A DNA stretch of 64,000 nt from Sesamum alatum (taxonomy: Eukaryota > Streptophyta > Magnoliopsida > Lamiales > Pedaliaceae). Where the stretch lies: assembly GCA_034509735.1 (NCBI GenBank), contig JACGWO010000003.1, positions 42,206,873-42,270,872 of the forward strand. Direction: 5' to 3'. The position numbers and the translations under genes were made by a program. The notes beneath the pieces were generated by a model. The model had not been told where the DNA came from and searched no databases. It saw nothing but the letters and a program-made list of their open reading frames with translations. Positions 48,685 through 58,882 of this stretch are shown here, one piece after another. How positions within the stretch are numbered: the stretch's first letter is position 1; each line of letters opens with the position of its first letter.

Positions 48685-48770
48685 AGAGCCCTCCATTCCC
48701 TCCACCATTCTCATCAACTCCAAAATTACTTCTACCAATTTTCTCCTTTTGTTTTTGGGGAACCCTAGAA

Positions 48771-51700
48771 ATGGCTAACTTAGTGCAAATTTCAAGATTC
48801 TGCGGTGTTTTTCTGCTCGTTTTGATGATATTTGGCAATTTGAGCACTTGTGCCGAAGCAAGAGCATTTTTTGTGTTTGGAGATTCGTTGGTCGACAATG
48901 GGAATAACAACTACTTGGCGACGACGGCCAGGGCCGACGCTCCGCCCTATGGCATCGACTACCCGACCCATCGCCCCACCGGCCGTTTCTCCAACGGCCT
49001 CAACATCCCTGATCTTATCAGTAATCCCTATTTCATTTTCTACTCCATTAATGCAATTAGAAGGGACACTTGCAACGCATGCATGCTAAATTACATTTTC
49101 ACCCTCTCATCTTCGATGAAACTACACACATGCATACGCATACATTTTTCGTAAATACGTCGTTCTTGAAATAAAAATTATGTCAATATCAAAATATATA
49201 TATATATATATATTCATATATAATAATTGAGAGCATTTCTTGATGTTACATCATACTTGAATAGGTGAGGAGATGGGGTGGGAAGCCACATTGCCATACC
49301 TAAATCCAGAGCTTACAGGGCAGAAACTATTGGTTGGTGCCAACTTTGCTTCTGCTGGAGTTGGAGTACTTAATGACACTGGATTCCAGTTTGTAAGTCA
49401 TCTCCTCAATTACTCTGAATTATTTACATAATTTGAACAATAATTCAATAACCATTAATCTCTGAATTTAATGTATCAGCATATTACTAGGGTTTTTGTT
49501 CGTAATCGAGTGTGAAATACCAGATAGTGTGAAGAATCGTGTTATGTTTTCGTAACGTAACTAACGCATGTCTGGTTGTTGGCATTTAATTTATATTTTT
49601 ATATTCGGTCTATATAAAAAAATTCTGGTCTATTATGTCATGGGTCGGAGTAGGTATTGTCCTCGCATTAAAGGGGTGAAGTCGGGATAAGAAAGCATTA
49701 AATGCTGGAAAAATAGGGTAAAATGGTTGTGTTTAGAATCATATTTGTCCATCATCTTCATTTGATGGCCTTATCGTCCCTAAAATTTATGCTTGTTTCA
49801 TTTCAATTCCTCAGTCAATTTTCTAGCGAAAAAGTCACCAGAATCTGGTCATGTGACCTATACCTATTGTCTTTTTAGGGGTAAAAATATTATTATATAT
49901 ACATTTTAATTCAGAGATGATAAGATTAGGAAATCGAAATTGAAAGACTAATGTGATTCTAAACACAAACTAATTAGGGGACTAAAGGATTATAGAAAGA
50001 ATATTTTTTATGATCCAAAAATCATATTATATATATGCATTAAATTAGATGTTATGAGTAACTAACTGGAAAAGTATCTAACAACCAGATTGTAGATATA
50101 TATAGATTCGAAAAATATTTTATTATTTTTCTTGGCAAATAAATGTACTTAAATAATCACATAAACTTATACAATTAGATAATATATATTTTTATTTATA
50201 CTAATAATGTTTTTATTTATATCTATTTTTATTTATACTAATAACTTATACAATTAGATAATATATCTATTACAAATTAATATGTAATTAATTTTTCCCC
50301 CCACAAAAGTGACTTCACGTTATTTTAAAACTATGCACTACACTAATTATTTTATTGTGTCGATAATATCTTAACTGATTTTCTCTCTTTCTTTCTTTTT
50401 ATCTTATCTATAATATATTTTAAAATATAAAAAAATATTTATTATATGAACACAGGTGAACATAATTCGGATATACGATCAACTGAACTTCTTCCAGCAG
50501 TACCAGGAGAGAGTGAGTGCACTGATTGGAGAAGAGGAGACACAGAAACTTGTGAAGGAATCCTTAGTTTTGATGACTTTAGGTGGAAATGACTTCGTCA
50601 ATAACTACTACTTGGTGCCTTACTCCGTCAGGTCTCGCCAGTTTCCCCTCCCCAAGTATGTGCCCTATGTCATCTCCGAGTACAAGAAAGTCTTGCAGGT
50701 TAGTGTGTGTTCTATGTGTGTGTTTGTGTTTTCATCATAATTTTTCATAAACATAAATATATCAGCAATCGAAGCATACTCGATGCGTGTGTACATTTTA
50801 TTTTAATTTAATTTAATAAAATAGAAAAAGGGGTGATTGTATCTACACCACCTGACCTATGGTCTATCTACGTAAACTGTCTTTGCCTTTTAAAAAATTT
50901 ACACATACGCCCACTGAAAACGTCAACGTTATTTATACTGTTTTTTGAGAAATTACACGTACAGCTTTTGGAAAAGTCAACACAATTGCACAAATTACCC
51001 TTGCTTCTAGTTGCTTGGGTGATTTCTATAATTACGCAAAAGACATAGGTAATTTGTGAATTACAATGACCTCTCCTGAGGTTTGGCATAATTACAGATA
51101 CCCCTTGATATTTTAAAAATTACAAATACCCCCATAAGGTTTGTTACAGTCTAATAAATAACTCATTTCCATATATTTTTATGGGTGAACTGACCAAAAT
51201 ACCCTTATACAAATTGCATTATTTTTTAAAATTTTCTAAATTTTTTTTGGACAAAAATCGCAGGAAGAGTTTTCTTACATTTTCTTCACATATTAGCAAT
51301 AAAATAATTTATCTCGACTGATTTTTCTATAATTTAAAAAGAAAATAAAGGTCAAAATGGACCATTTCAAGCCATTGATTAAAATTACATACCTTAGGGG
51401 GATATTTGTAATTTTTGAAACAACAAGAGGGTATTTGTAATTATACCAAACCTCAGTGAATACCATTGTAATTCACCCTATTATACATGTAACGGGAAAT
51501 TCTAACCCGCACCTTGTCTTGCCAAACATGAACCAATCATATGACAAATTCAATATACTTACCGTGTGATTGGTGTACAGTACAAGGAAAGTGACCAATC
51601 ACAAAGCAAATGTATCACACTTGCTCTATGATTAGTTTAGTTCGACCAAACTTTATCCGGACAAAAATTTTCCTATACGTAACACATATTAACAAATTAT

Positions 51701-53233
51701 TTCTATTCAATAATGCAGAGACTGCATGAACTGGGGCCTCGTAGGATTATAGTGACCGGAACCGGACCACTGGGGTGCGTGCCGGCAGAACTGGCGCTTC
51801 ATAGTACTAATGGGGAGTGCGCGGAAGAATTGCAGAAGGCTGCGGCGCTTTTCAACCCTCAGCTCGTTCAGATGCTTAACGACCTCAACCAACAACTTGG
51901 CTCCAATGTCTTCATCGCAGCTAATACCAATCAAATGCACATGGACTTCATCTCCAACCCTCAAGCCTTCGGTATGTATTTCCAATTCTAATTTATTTTG
52001 AACTTGAGTTTGGTAAAAATTAAAATACATATAGTTAGGAGACAAATTAATTAAAACATCTTTAATTATTTATGATAATTGGATATTAGTTTTGTTGGTA
52101 AGTACCATTATTTTTTTGTTGGCTACTACTATGGGTTAATAATGTATATGCATTAATTTCAATTTATAGGGTACATATATATAAGTAATGCATATAATAT
52201 AGGGTATAATTATATTAATAGACTTAAATATTTTTTTGCAATTATATAAGTAGGCACTACAATAGTCAACTACTAAAAATACTACTACATAATTCTGGTA
52301 GATTGTAAAAGACGTGTTTTAGAGAAAGTACGAGGTTGTTTGTGTTTGAATTATGTTTTTTTTTTTTAAATTAAGTACTATTATTTATCATTTAATCAAG
52401 AATGCCACTTCAAACATAAGTGTATTAAAAGACCAAAGAACCCATATATTACTTTCTTGTAAAGTACAAGATCCCTTAATCGGGGACGATCGATGTCGCC
52501 AAACAACACAATTTGCATGCGGAATACATGTTCAATCTACTCAATCGCAGGGCCAAACAGGCACTTAAATATTGCTTCACATAGTGTGGACCTTGTGGTT
52601 GGTTTTTTTTTTTTTATAGAGATAACTACATTTCAAACCCCCCCCCCCTCCCCTTGTTCACACAAATCACCTATGTCTTTTGAATAATCACACATACACC
52701 CATCAGAAACGTCGATATTATTTACACACACCACCCCTATTTTTAAAAAAATTACACATACCCCACCCCCCCCCCAAAAAAAAAAGGTCAACAACATTAT
52801 CCAAATTAATTCTATCTTTTAGCTGTCAGGTGTGGTTTCTGTAATTTTGCAAAATGCAATAATAATTTGTGTAAACAAACTATAAATCAGAAAACATAAA
52901 TATAACATAGGTTTCATCTGCTCAATCGCACGGCCAGACGGGCACTTCACACAGTATTTGTTAGTTCTTTTTATACCTAAAACAAGAAATGAATTTGCAG
53001 GATTCACCACCTCAAAGATAGCATGTTGTGGGCAGGGGCCATACAATGGGCTGGGGCTATGCACGCCCTTCTCCAACCTCTGCCCAAACAGGGACTTGTA
53101 CGTGTTTTGGGATCCATTTCACCCATCGGAGAGGGCCAACAAGTTAATAGTGCAGCAGATCTTGGCCGGCTCCACCGCCTACATGCACCCAATGAACCTC
53201 TCCACCATCATGGCCTTGGATTCAAGGTCTTGA
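48771..53233 (+). CDS. GDSL esterase/lipase, secreted, 5 exons (paralog 2)
   Basis: Exons 48771-49020, 49265-49392, 50456-50698, 51719-51971 and 53001-53233 have exactly the same lengths as paralog 1 and give 368 residues. A signal peptide ([18 protein letters not shown]) ends before residue 31. Ser39 ([15 protein letters not shown]), Gly108 (VGANFASAG), Asn171 ([10 protein letters not shown]) and Asp329/His332 (DPFHPSER) form a complete SGNH active site. The product is likely an apoplastic esterase of the same clade as paralog 1; it differs mainly in the signal peptide and exon 4-5 loops. An in-frame ATG at 48675 would add 32 residues, but it overlaps the TATA box and spoils the signal peptide, so 48771 is chosen. 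Introns 2-4 are each about 1 kb, much longer than in paralog 1; introns 3 and 4 carry MITE sequences. Confidence 0.93.
50830..51055. mobile_element. MITE, family 2, right end missing (intron 3 of GDSL gene 2)
   Basis: GGGTGATTGTATCTACACCA, then AACGTCAACGTTATTTATAC and ATTACGCAAAAGACATAGGT, follow the family 2 order. The right terminal arm is cut off where the next element begins. Confidence 0.55.
51056..51478. mobile_element. MITE related to family 1 (intron 3 of GDSL gene 2)
   Basis: Left GTGAATTACAATGACCTCTC and right (inverted) GGGTGAATTACAATGGTATT are followed in both arms by TGAGGTTTGG, TAATTACAGATACCC-type and AAAATTACAAATA sequence. The inverted arms extend about 90 bp. It abuts the truncated family 2 element directly. 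Confidence 0.65.
52617..52889. mobile_element. MITE, family 2, degraded (intron 4 of GDSL gene 2)
   Basis: GAGATAACTACATTTCAAAC, AACGTCGATATTATTTACAC, GTCAACAACATTATCCAAAT and TTTGTGTAAACAAACTATAA follow the family 2 order. Two poly-C tracts lie inside. About 50-bp direct repeats (CTACTCAATCGCAGGGCC at about 52536 and CTGCTCAATCGCACGGCC at about 52918) flank it. Confidence 0.55.
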
Positions 53234-53310
53234 CTTCACCCCCCATTTTCTTTGGAGCCATGCAATTTCACAAAACTTTGATTTTTCATGCCTCCAAGAA
53301 TAGGTCCCCC

Positions 53311-53515
53311 CCTCCTAGGTTGTTTTGATTTTTACCTCTTTGTTTCAAAGTGTTTTTAATTCTACTTTTGTTGGTGGTGGTGTTCTTTGTGTCTCTTGTA
53401 AGGATCTCCCCCCCCCCCCCCCCTCCTAGGTTGTTTTGATTTTTACCTCTTTGTTTCAAAGTGTTTTTAATTCTACTTTTGTTGGTGGTGGTGTTCTTTG
53501 TGTCTCTTGTAAGGA
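53311..53515. repeat. 94-bp direct duplication next to poly-C tracts
   Basis: CCTCCTAGGTTGTTTTGATT through CTCTTGTAAGGA occurs at 53311-53404 and again, essentially unchanged, at 53422-53515. Each copy follows a C tract (short before copy 1, about C16 before copy 2). It lies just after the GDSL gene 2 stop, probably in the 3' UTR, and is clearly recent. Confidence 0.9.
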
Positions 53516-53652
53516 CTTTGATTGGGAAGTTTGGCATTAATGACCAATGAATGTGATTGGTTTTAAGTTTTTGAATGAATTACACATGGGTTCTTTTTTA
53601 ACTGTTGTTATTGGATCAGTATTGCGTGTATAATTTATCGTGTTTTTTAATA

Positions 53653-53944
53653 GGGATAATGACGTGTATATCTCATGACTTATAATTTATTTACATAAAT
53701 TGGTTGTGTTTTTTAAAAATTGCACGTACGTCCATTAGAAACGTCAACATTATATACACGAATAGCCCATGTTTTTTTGAAAAAATTACACATATACGCT
53801 CCCAAGAAACGTCAACATCATTACACAAATTATCTCTGCTTTTTGGTTCTTTGGGTTTTGTAATTGCGCAAAAGATATGAGTGGTTTGTGTAAATAGACC
53901 ATAGATTAATAGATGTAAATGTAATGTAAATTAGTAACTATCCC
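53653..53944. mobile_element. MULE-type MITE, family 2 (292 bp) with perfect 9-bp TSD
   Basis: The left end GGGATAATGACGTGTATATC and right end (inverted GGGATAGTTACTAATTTACA) are bounded by TTTTTAATA at 53644-53652 and 53945-53953. The internal blocks AACGTCAACATTATATACAC and TTGCGCAAAAGATATG are shared with the other family 2 copies. Confidence 0.85.
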
Positions 53945-54149
53945 TTTTTAATATTAGGGATGTAAAATTTAGTTAAAATACATTTTTTTCTGACCAAATA
54001 ACCCTTATACATTTTCACACGTTAATGCATGTGATGAGATACATCGTCGCCCTTACAAGAATAGTTTTGTCAGAAAAATATTTGTTTAACCTATAATAAG
54101 TCGATCCTACCTTATTGGATCAGTATTATATTTTATTCTGTTTTTTAAT

Positions 54150-54427
54150 AGGATAATTACAGTTGTACCTCACGACCTATAGTTTATTTACATAAATTGC
54201 TCATATCTTTTGAAAAATTACATACACCCGCAAAAAACGTCAAAATTATTCACATAAATCTCCCTACTTTTTGAAAAATTACACGCATACCCCCAGAATC
54301 ATCAACATCATTAAAAAAATTATCCCTATTTTTTTTGCTGTCAGGGATGATTTTTGTAATTATACCAAAGATAATGTTGATTTGTGTAAATAAACCATAG
54401 ATCAAGGGGTGTAAATGTACTTATCCC
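54150..54427. mobile_element. MULE-type MITE, family 2 (278 bp), in the second tandem unit
   Basis: The left end AGGATAATTACAGTTGTACC and inverted right end GGGATAAGTACATTTACACC are bounded by TTTTTTAAT (54141-54149) and TTTTTTGAT (54428-54436). The flanks on both sides match those of the copy at 53653, so the two copies arose by duplication rather than independent insertion. Confidence 0.85.
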
Positions 54428-54837
54428 TTTTTTGATTTTATGAACTTAAAATTTAGTTAAAATAAAAATTTTCTGACCAAATAACCTTTATGCATTTTCA
54501 CATGCTAATGTATGTGAGGAAGTACATCTTCACCCTTAGAAAGATAGTTTGGTCATAAAATATTTAGGAAACATAATTATGTAATACTTATAAATTAGCA
54601 TATAAAAATTAATATATAATTTTTTTAAATATACATTTTTCCTGTTAATATTCCATTGTTAAGATGAATATCAATATTAATTATATTCTTCTTGAATAAT
54701 AAAATAAAATATATCACTAAATATCGAAAATTTTAGATTTCCTTTTCTCTATAATTTTTAGTAATATTAATATCAAATTTATGTTAAAATACTTTCAGAT
54801 ATATAGATTATAAAAGATGGTTGAGTACAAAGTGCAT

Positions 54838-55110
54838 CCAATGGTTGTAGCTCAAGTGGCCAAATGAGCAATTTTAGAAGTTGACCCAGGTTCAAATTCC
54901 AATTCAACCACTCAAGTGTGTGGCATATTGCCACCACATCAATTTCTTCACCTAATTGAAAATTTCGGTGAATATGTGGTGAATTTTGGCGAAGGCAAAT
55001 TCTGGTGAACATTGTCGAAAATTTGATTAAAAACCCTAAATCAAACAACATTTCACCATTTTTGTAAATTGAATGACTAAATTGATAAAGGACGTACTTA
55101 TAAAGGCCCA
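54838..55110 (+). mobile_element. tRNA-derived SINE
   Basis: A Pol III A box TAGCTCAAGTGG (54848-54859) and B box GGTTCAAATTCC (54889-54900) are correctly ordered and spaced about 40 bp apart, followed by a body of about 200 bp that matches no tRNA. No acceptor-stem pairing is seen, so it is a SINE and not a tRNA gene. The 3' limit is uncertain. Confidence 0.7.
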
Positions 55111-55140
55111 TTTATATAAATATTATATAAAAAAATTGCA

Positions 55141-55164
55141 TGTGTACCGCCAACGCGGTACACA
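55141..55164. repeat. Short perfect hairpin
   Basis: TGTGTACCGC and GCGGTACACA are perfect 10-bp inverted arms around a CAAC loop. It lies at the change from AT-rich to GC-rich DNA just upstream of the LARD-like element. Function is unknown. Confidence 0.7.
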
Positions 55165-55276
55165 TTGCAAAAATATGGCCGGTCAAGAGCCCAGCTCGTG
55201 ATCGGCCATTAAATTATTTTTTTTTATAAAAGGGTCACTGCCGGTCGCCGGCTGAGCCAACGACCCGCTGCCTAGG

Positions 55277-56891
55277 TGTCACCTGGCGCCCTTAGCCAAG
55301 ACGGTCGGCAGTGACTTGCGAAGGACGTGCGGGCAGCAAGGGGATGCCGGCCAGCACGCAGGTACACAAACAGCAAGTGAGCAGAGACTCTTACTGATTA
55401 GGGATTGCAATACTGTTCATATGGGAACTTCCTTGATGTTTGAGGATGCTATCCGTCAAGTATGAAGTCGTTCCATGAACGTTTGGGCATAGAGTTATAA
55501 GGGCGACTACCAGGCGCCATCCTGTGCGCGAGCAGGAGATTGATGTGCGAAGCAGAGTGCTTTATCTTTCGAGATTTGCAAAACTGTTTCGATGGTGTAT
55601 TCCATGGAGTGTTGGAACACTTCCACCAAGTTTCAGAGTTAGACGGTTCCGATTGAGTAGGAAACGACGACAATGTTTGGAGCCTACCAGTGCAGTGGCG
55701 AGAGGGCTGTTTCAGAATATTGCGAGGGTAATTCACCGAAGTTGGATGATCAGATAGGGCTGAAACTGTGGATTTGGGATGTAGACGTTGTAGGCTATGC
55801 AATGGTTCAAGCAGCACGTGATTTGGACGTCGGACGATGGAGATCGCAAAAAAAGTGCGCTCCTCGGCCACTTTAATGTCTACTGCTGGAATAAGGGGAA
55901 TTCTTTTTAAGCCTATTATAAGGGGGACATGCAGTGATGAGCTCCAGCCAGCCTCCCCCGTGCAGCAAGGCACTAAATGAGCAACCCTTAGGGGCACGTT
56001 GGGGCCTCCAAAGGCCGGCTTTAGGCACCTCGAAAGGAGGGCTAAAGTCCCCGGATGGGATGGGAACCGGACGGGCGGCGTGGGGCCAAGATGGCCCACG
56101 TTGGGCAAAAAAAGGGCCAAGAGGTTCCATGCTATACACAAGATTGCCCCGCGTGCTGCGAGAAATCAGAGGCAACACCTCTAAGTCGAATGAGCGATCG
56201 AGGCAAGCACTCCAAGACCTCGTGAGCTAACTCGTGACATGCGCTATTGGGTTCTAACCATTCACGGGGGTCCATTGGCTAAGATACGCGGTCGTGGGGC
56301 GACACCGCGCAGTGGGCAAATTGTGAGGCCACGCCAAAAGGCAAGGAGGCATGTTGGACATGCCGTGCGGGATTGATGCGAGATGTTGGCATCTGGATTA
56401 GGCCACAGACTTGTAATGTTGTCCTACTCGGGCGAGGCATACGAGACGGGCATGGCGAAGACATGCGCCGGGGATGTACCGAGTGAACGTTGTGCGTGCG
56501 ATGGGCGTTGTGGGCAAGAATGGCCCATAGTGCCGAGAAGGAGCAAGGATGCTCCGAGACATTGCGAGATGTATCAAAAGGACCCGAGATTGTGGGCGAG
56601 ATGCATGATGGCAAGTTAGCTAGTTCGGGCCGGACATGAAGACACGCAAGGCATGCGGGCCGCGACCCTCGATGAACATGGGCATTTCGGATAGGCGAGT
56701 GCCAGGCACAAGGTACCGCACAGGGAGGCGTTCGAATGTCGCGCTAGTGAGCTGCGAGTGTCGAAGACACACAACGGGAAAACCGTTAGGACTCGAATGG
56801 ATGAAGGCCATTTGAAGGTTGAGTGCAACCTGAGAGGCATCACGGGCGAAAAAGAGATATTCCACTGCGATAAAAGAGTCCGCCCGTGACA
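55277..56891 (+). repeat. 5' LTR of the LARD-like element (1,615 bp)
   Basis: It runs from TGTCACCTGGCGCCCTTAGC to GCCCGTGACA and is GC-rich. Short open frames on both strands (for example 55449-56141 minus) recur in the other LTR and match no known protein, so they are treated as spurious. Confidence 0.85.
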
Positions 56892-58882
56892 GTTGGTATC
56901 AGAGCTCAGATAATCCCGGGCTCCCGAAGGATGAAGTGTGCACTTGAAGGGAAAGTGTGGCACACGAGCTCTACACCAGGTAGAGGTGATTTGAGGCTAG
57001 TTGAGACTGTTTTGAGACGGAATCAGACCGAATTATGGCACAGAGGTGTAGGTTTGCTACGTTGGTCTTTAAATGCTTCAGTGAGTCGATTGTAAAACAG
57101 AATGATTTTGGGGGATGTCAGCCACAGAATGAGGAATTGGTGGCGTTCTTTTGCGCGTGTTGGGCTGCTTCAGTGAGTGAGTAGCTATGGTCCGACTTGA
57201 GATTGTTGTTGAGGGTTGGCAGTTGTGCGAGACATTACATACGTTTGGGCAAGCTGTCAACCGGTCCGGTTTTTTTTTTTTTTTTTTTTTGGACGAAGAG
57301 GAGGAAAAATCAGATTTTCAAAATTCATCTTGGCTTCCCTATGCGAGAGGGAGACATGCCAATGTATCGGGTGGATTGCGAGAGCCACGTTTGCGCTGTT
57401 AGCAACCATGTGCGGAAATACCGCAAGTCAGGAGACGATCAAGGCGTTGAGGCCGTTCGGTGGGCGAAGTACCACCTTGTGAAGAGACCTTCCAGCAGGG
57501 AAGGATGAGCAAATTGATGAGGTGCTGAGGCACAGTTGCACATAAGGAGCATGAGAGCAAGCCACCCTTGTGGGTTGCAAGGAGTGGAAGCCTAGACCCT
57601 ACGCGAACAGAGTTGCATGTGGTAAAGGTGAGAAGACCCGAATGTGCTTGGGTAGAGCGAAATGTGGGATGAAGTTCTCTTGGGCAGATGGAGGTGCGTC
57701 AAGTGAAAAGATGACACGCTTCAAGAACCAGATGGCAAAAAATCCGAAATATGGGAAATTGTGGCAACTTGTCCGAAGCTTGGGTGGAAGAAGGCCACCA
57801 AGCCGTGTTGTGTGATCGTCAGGAGCATCACTTGAGCTGAATTGAGAAAGTTCTTCGAAGGGATTCTGACACCATTGTGGGCTCTTTGGTCTAAGAATTT
57901 TCGAGGGGGACAACCGTGTGAAGAGTTGAGAGGAGCATCGGGCTCAATTGCACCATGAGCGGCATGGTGCCGTCGGGTTAGGACTATAAATCAAGTCCTA
58001 CCGTCAGTTAGGGGAGACGACCCTGACATTTGTGCTGGGTCGAGAGGACTCTTTGGGAGAGAATCCGGACCCGTGAGCGGTGTGGTTCCGATGTTTTGGG
58101 CGAGGCCAAGTGCTTTCAAGTTGGTTTAACTGTGGTCACCGCAGAGGTGGATTGCGTGTTTGTCGAGGACGGCAACACATCGAGTGGGGGTGAGAGTGCG
58201 AACCGCACGCACAAACCTCAAGCTTGACTAGTTCCATATCAATTTGGGTGTATATGAGGCAATGTTTTGAGGGACGACACAATTACGAATGGCACACTTG
58301 ACCAAACTTGCAGCACAGTTTGCTACCCGGTAGTCGTAGAAAGAGAGTGCAGAATCTCGACCACAGATTGCAGACTGGGGAGTTGAGTGTATTGAGACAC
58401 TACTCGTGGGGACCGACCATTAGTTGAGGCAACAAATGAGGAAGATAGTGTAGAAGCATACACAGACTTTCAACTTGTGTTGAATGTGAAATGAAGTGCA
58501 TTGAGGCACTATTTGTGGGAAGCAATCCAGCTACCGAGGAAGAGAATGCAGAATGAGTGTACAGAATTCCGACCTGAGTTTTCCTGTTTAAATTGAGTGC
58601 ATTGCGGCACTATTCGTGGGAAGCTAACCACCGGAGGAAGAGGGTGTAGACAAAGTATACGGACTTCTACTTATGTTGATCAGGCCACAATGGGGTGCAG
58701 ACGAGGCGCCGTTGGAGTGGACAACACGTGTTGTGTTGAGGGGCACTAACGTTGAAGGGCTCGAAAGAGCCGGAGGTCGGTCTGGTGTAGTGGCATACTA
58801 GAGATGAGTATCGGGCACTGCATACAGTTCAATTCTGTGTGTATGTGTTGACGAGGACGTCAACAGATCGAGTGGGGGAGAA
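56892..58882 (+). other. Interior of the LARD-like element
   Basis: After the PBS there is no long open frame and no recognisable retroelement domain. A T-run of 22 lies at about 57269-57290. From about 58300 to 58680 there are three or more tandem units of 100-110 bp, each with GTGCATTGAGGCACTATT-like and CGTGGGAAGC-like blocks (starts near 58385, 58494 and 58594). The purine tract closes the region. Confidence 0.65.

Larger units (their letters stand above)
53234..54837. other. Intergenic region downstream of GDSL gene 2
   Basis: It starts with the GDSL gene 2 3' UTR, which contains a 94-bp direct duplication. Then come two tandem copies of a roughly 500-bp unit, each with a family 2 MITE, and AT-rich DNA. 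No gene is seen. Confidence 0.6.

Noticed and set aside
48675..48770. Upstream start for GDSL gene 2 (32 extra residues)
   Set aside because: The ATG overlaps the TATA box, and the added residues would bury the signal peptide; the ATG at 48771 aligns exactly with paralog 1.
54848..54900. tRNA gene
   Set aside because: A and B boxes are present, but no acceptor stem or complete cloverleaf could be formed; it fits a SINE better.
55449..56141. A 230-codon minus-strand open frame in the 5' LTR
   Set aside because: It lies wholly inside a GC-rich LTR, is disrupted in the matching region of the other LTR, and shows no recognisable domain. Long open frames are expected by chance in GC-rich DNA.
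58379..58680. CRISPR-like array
   Set aside because: Units are about 100-110 bp, diverged, without short constant repeats and unique spacers, and lie in a plant retroelement.
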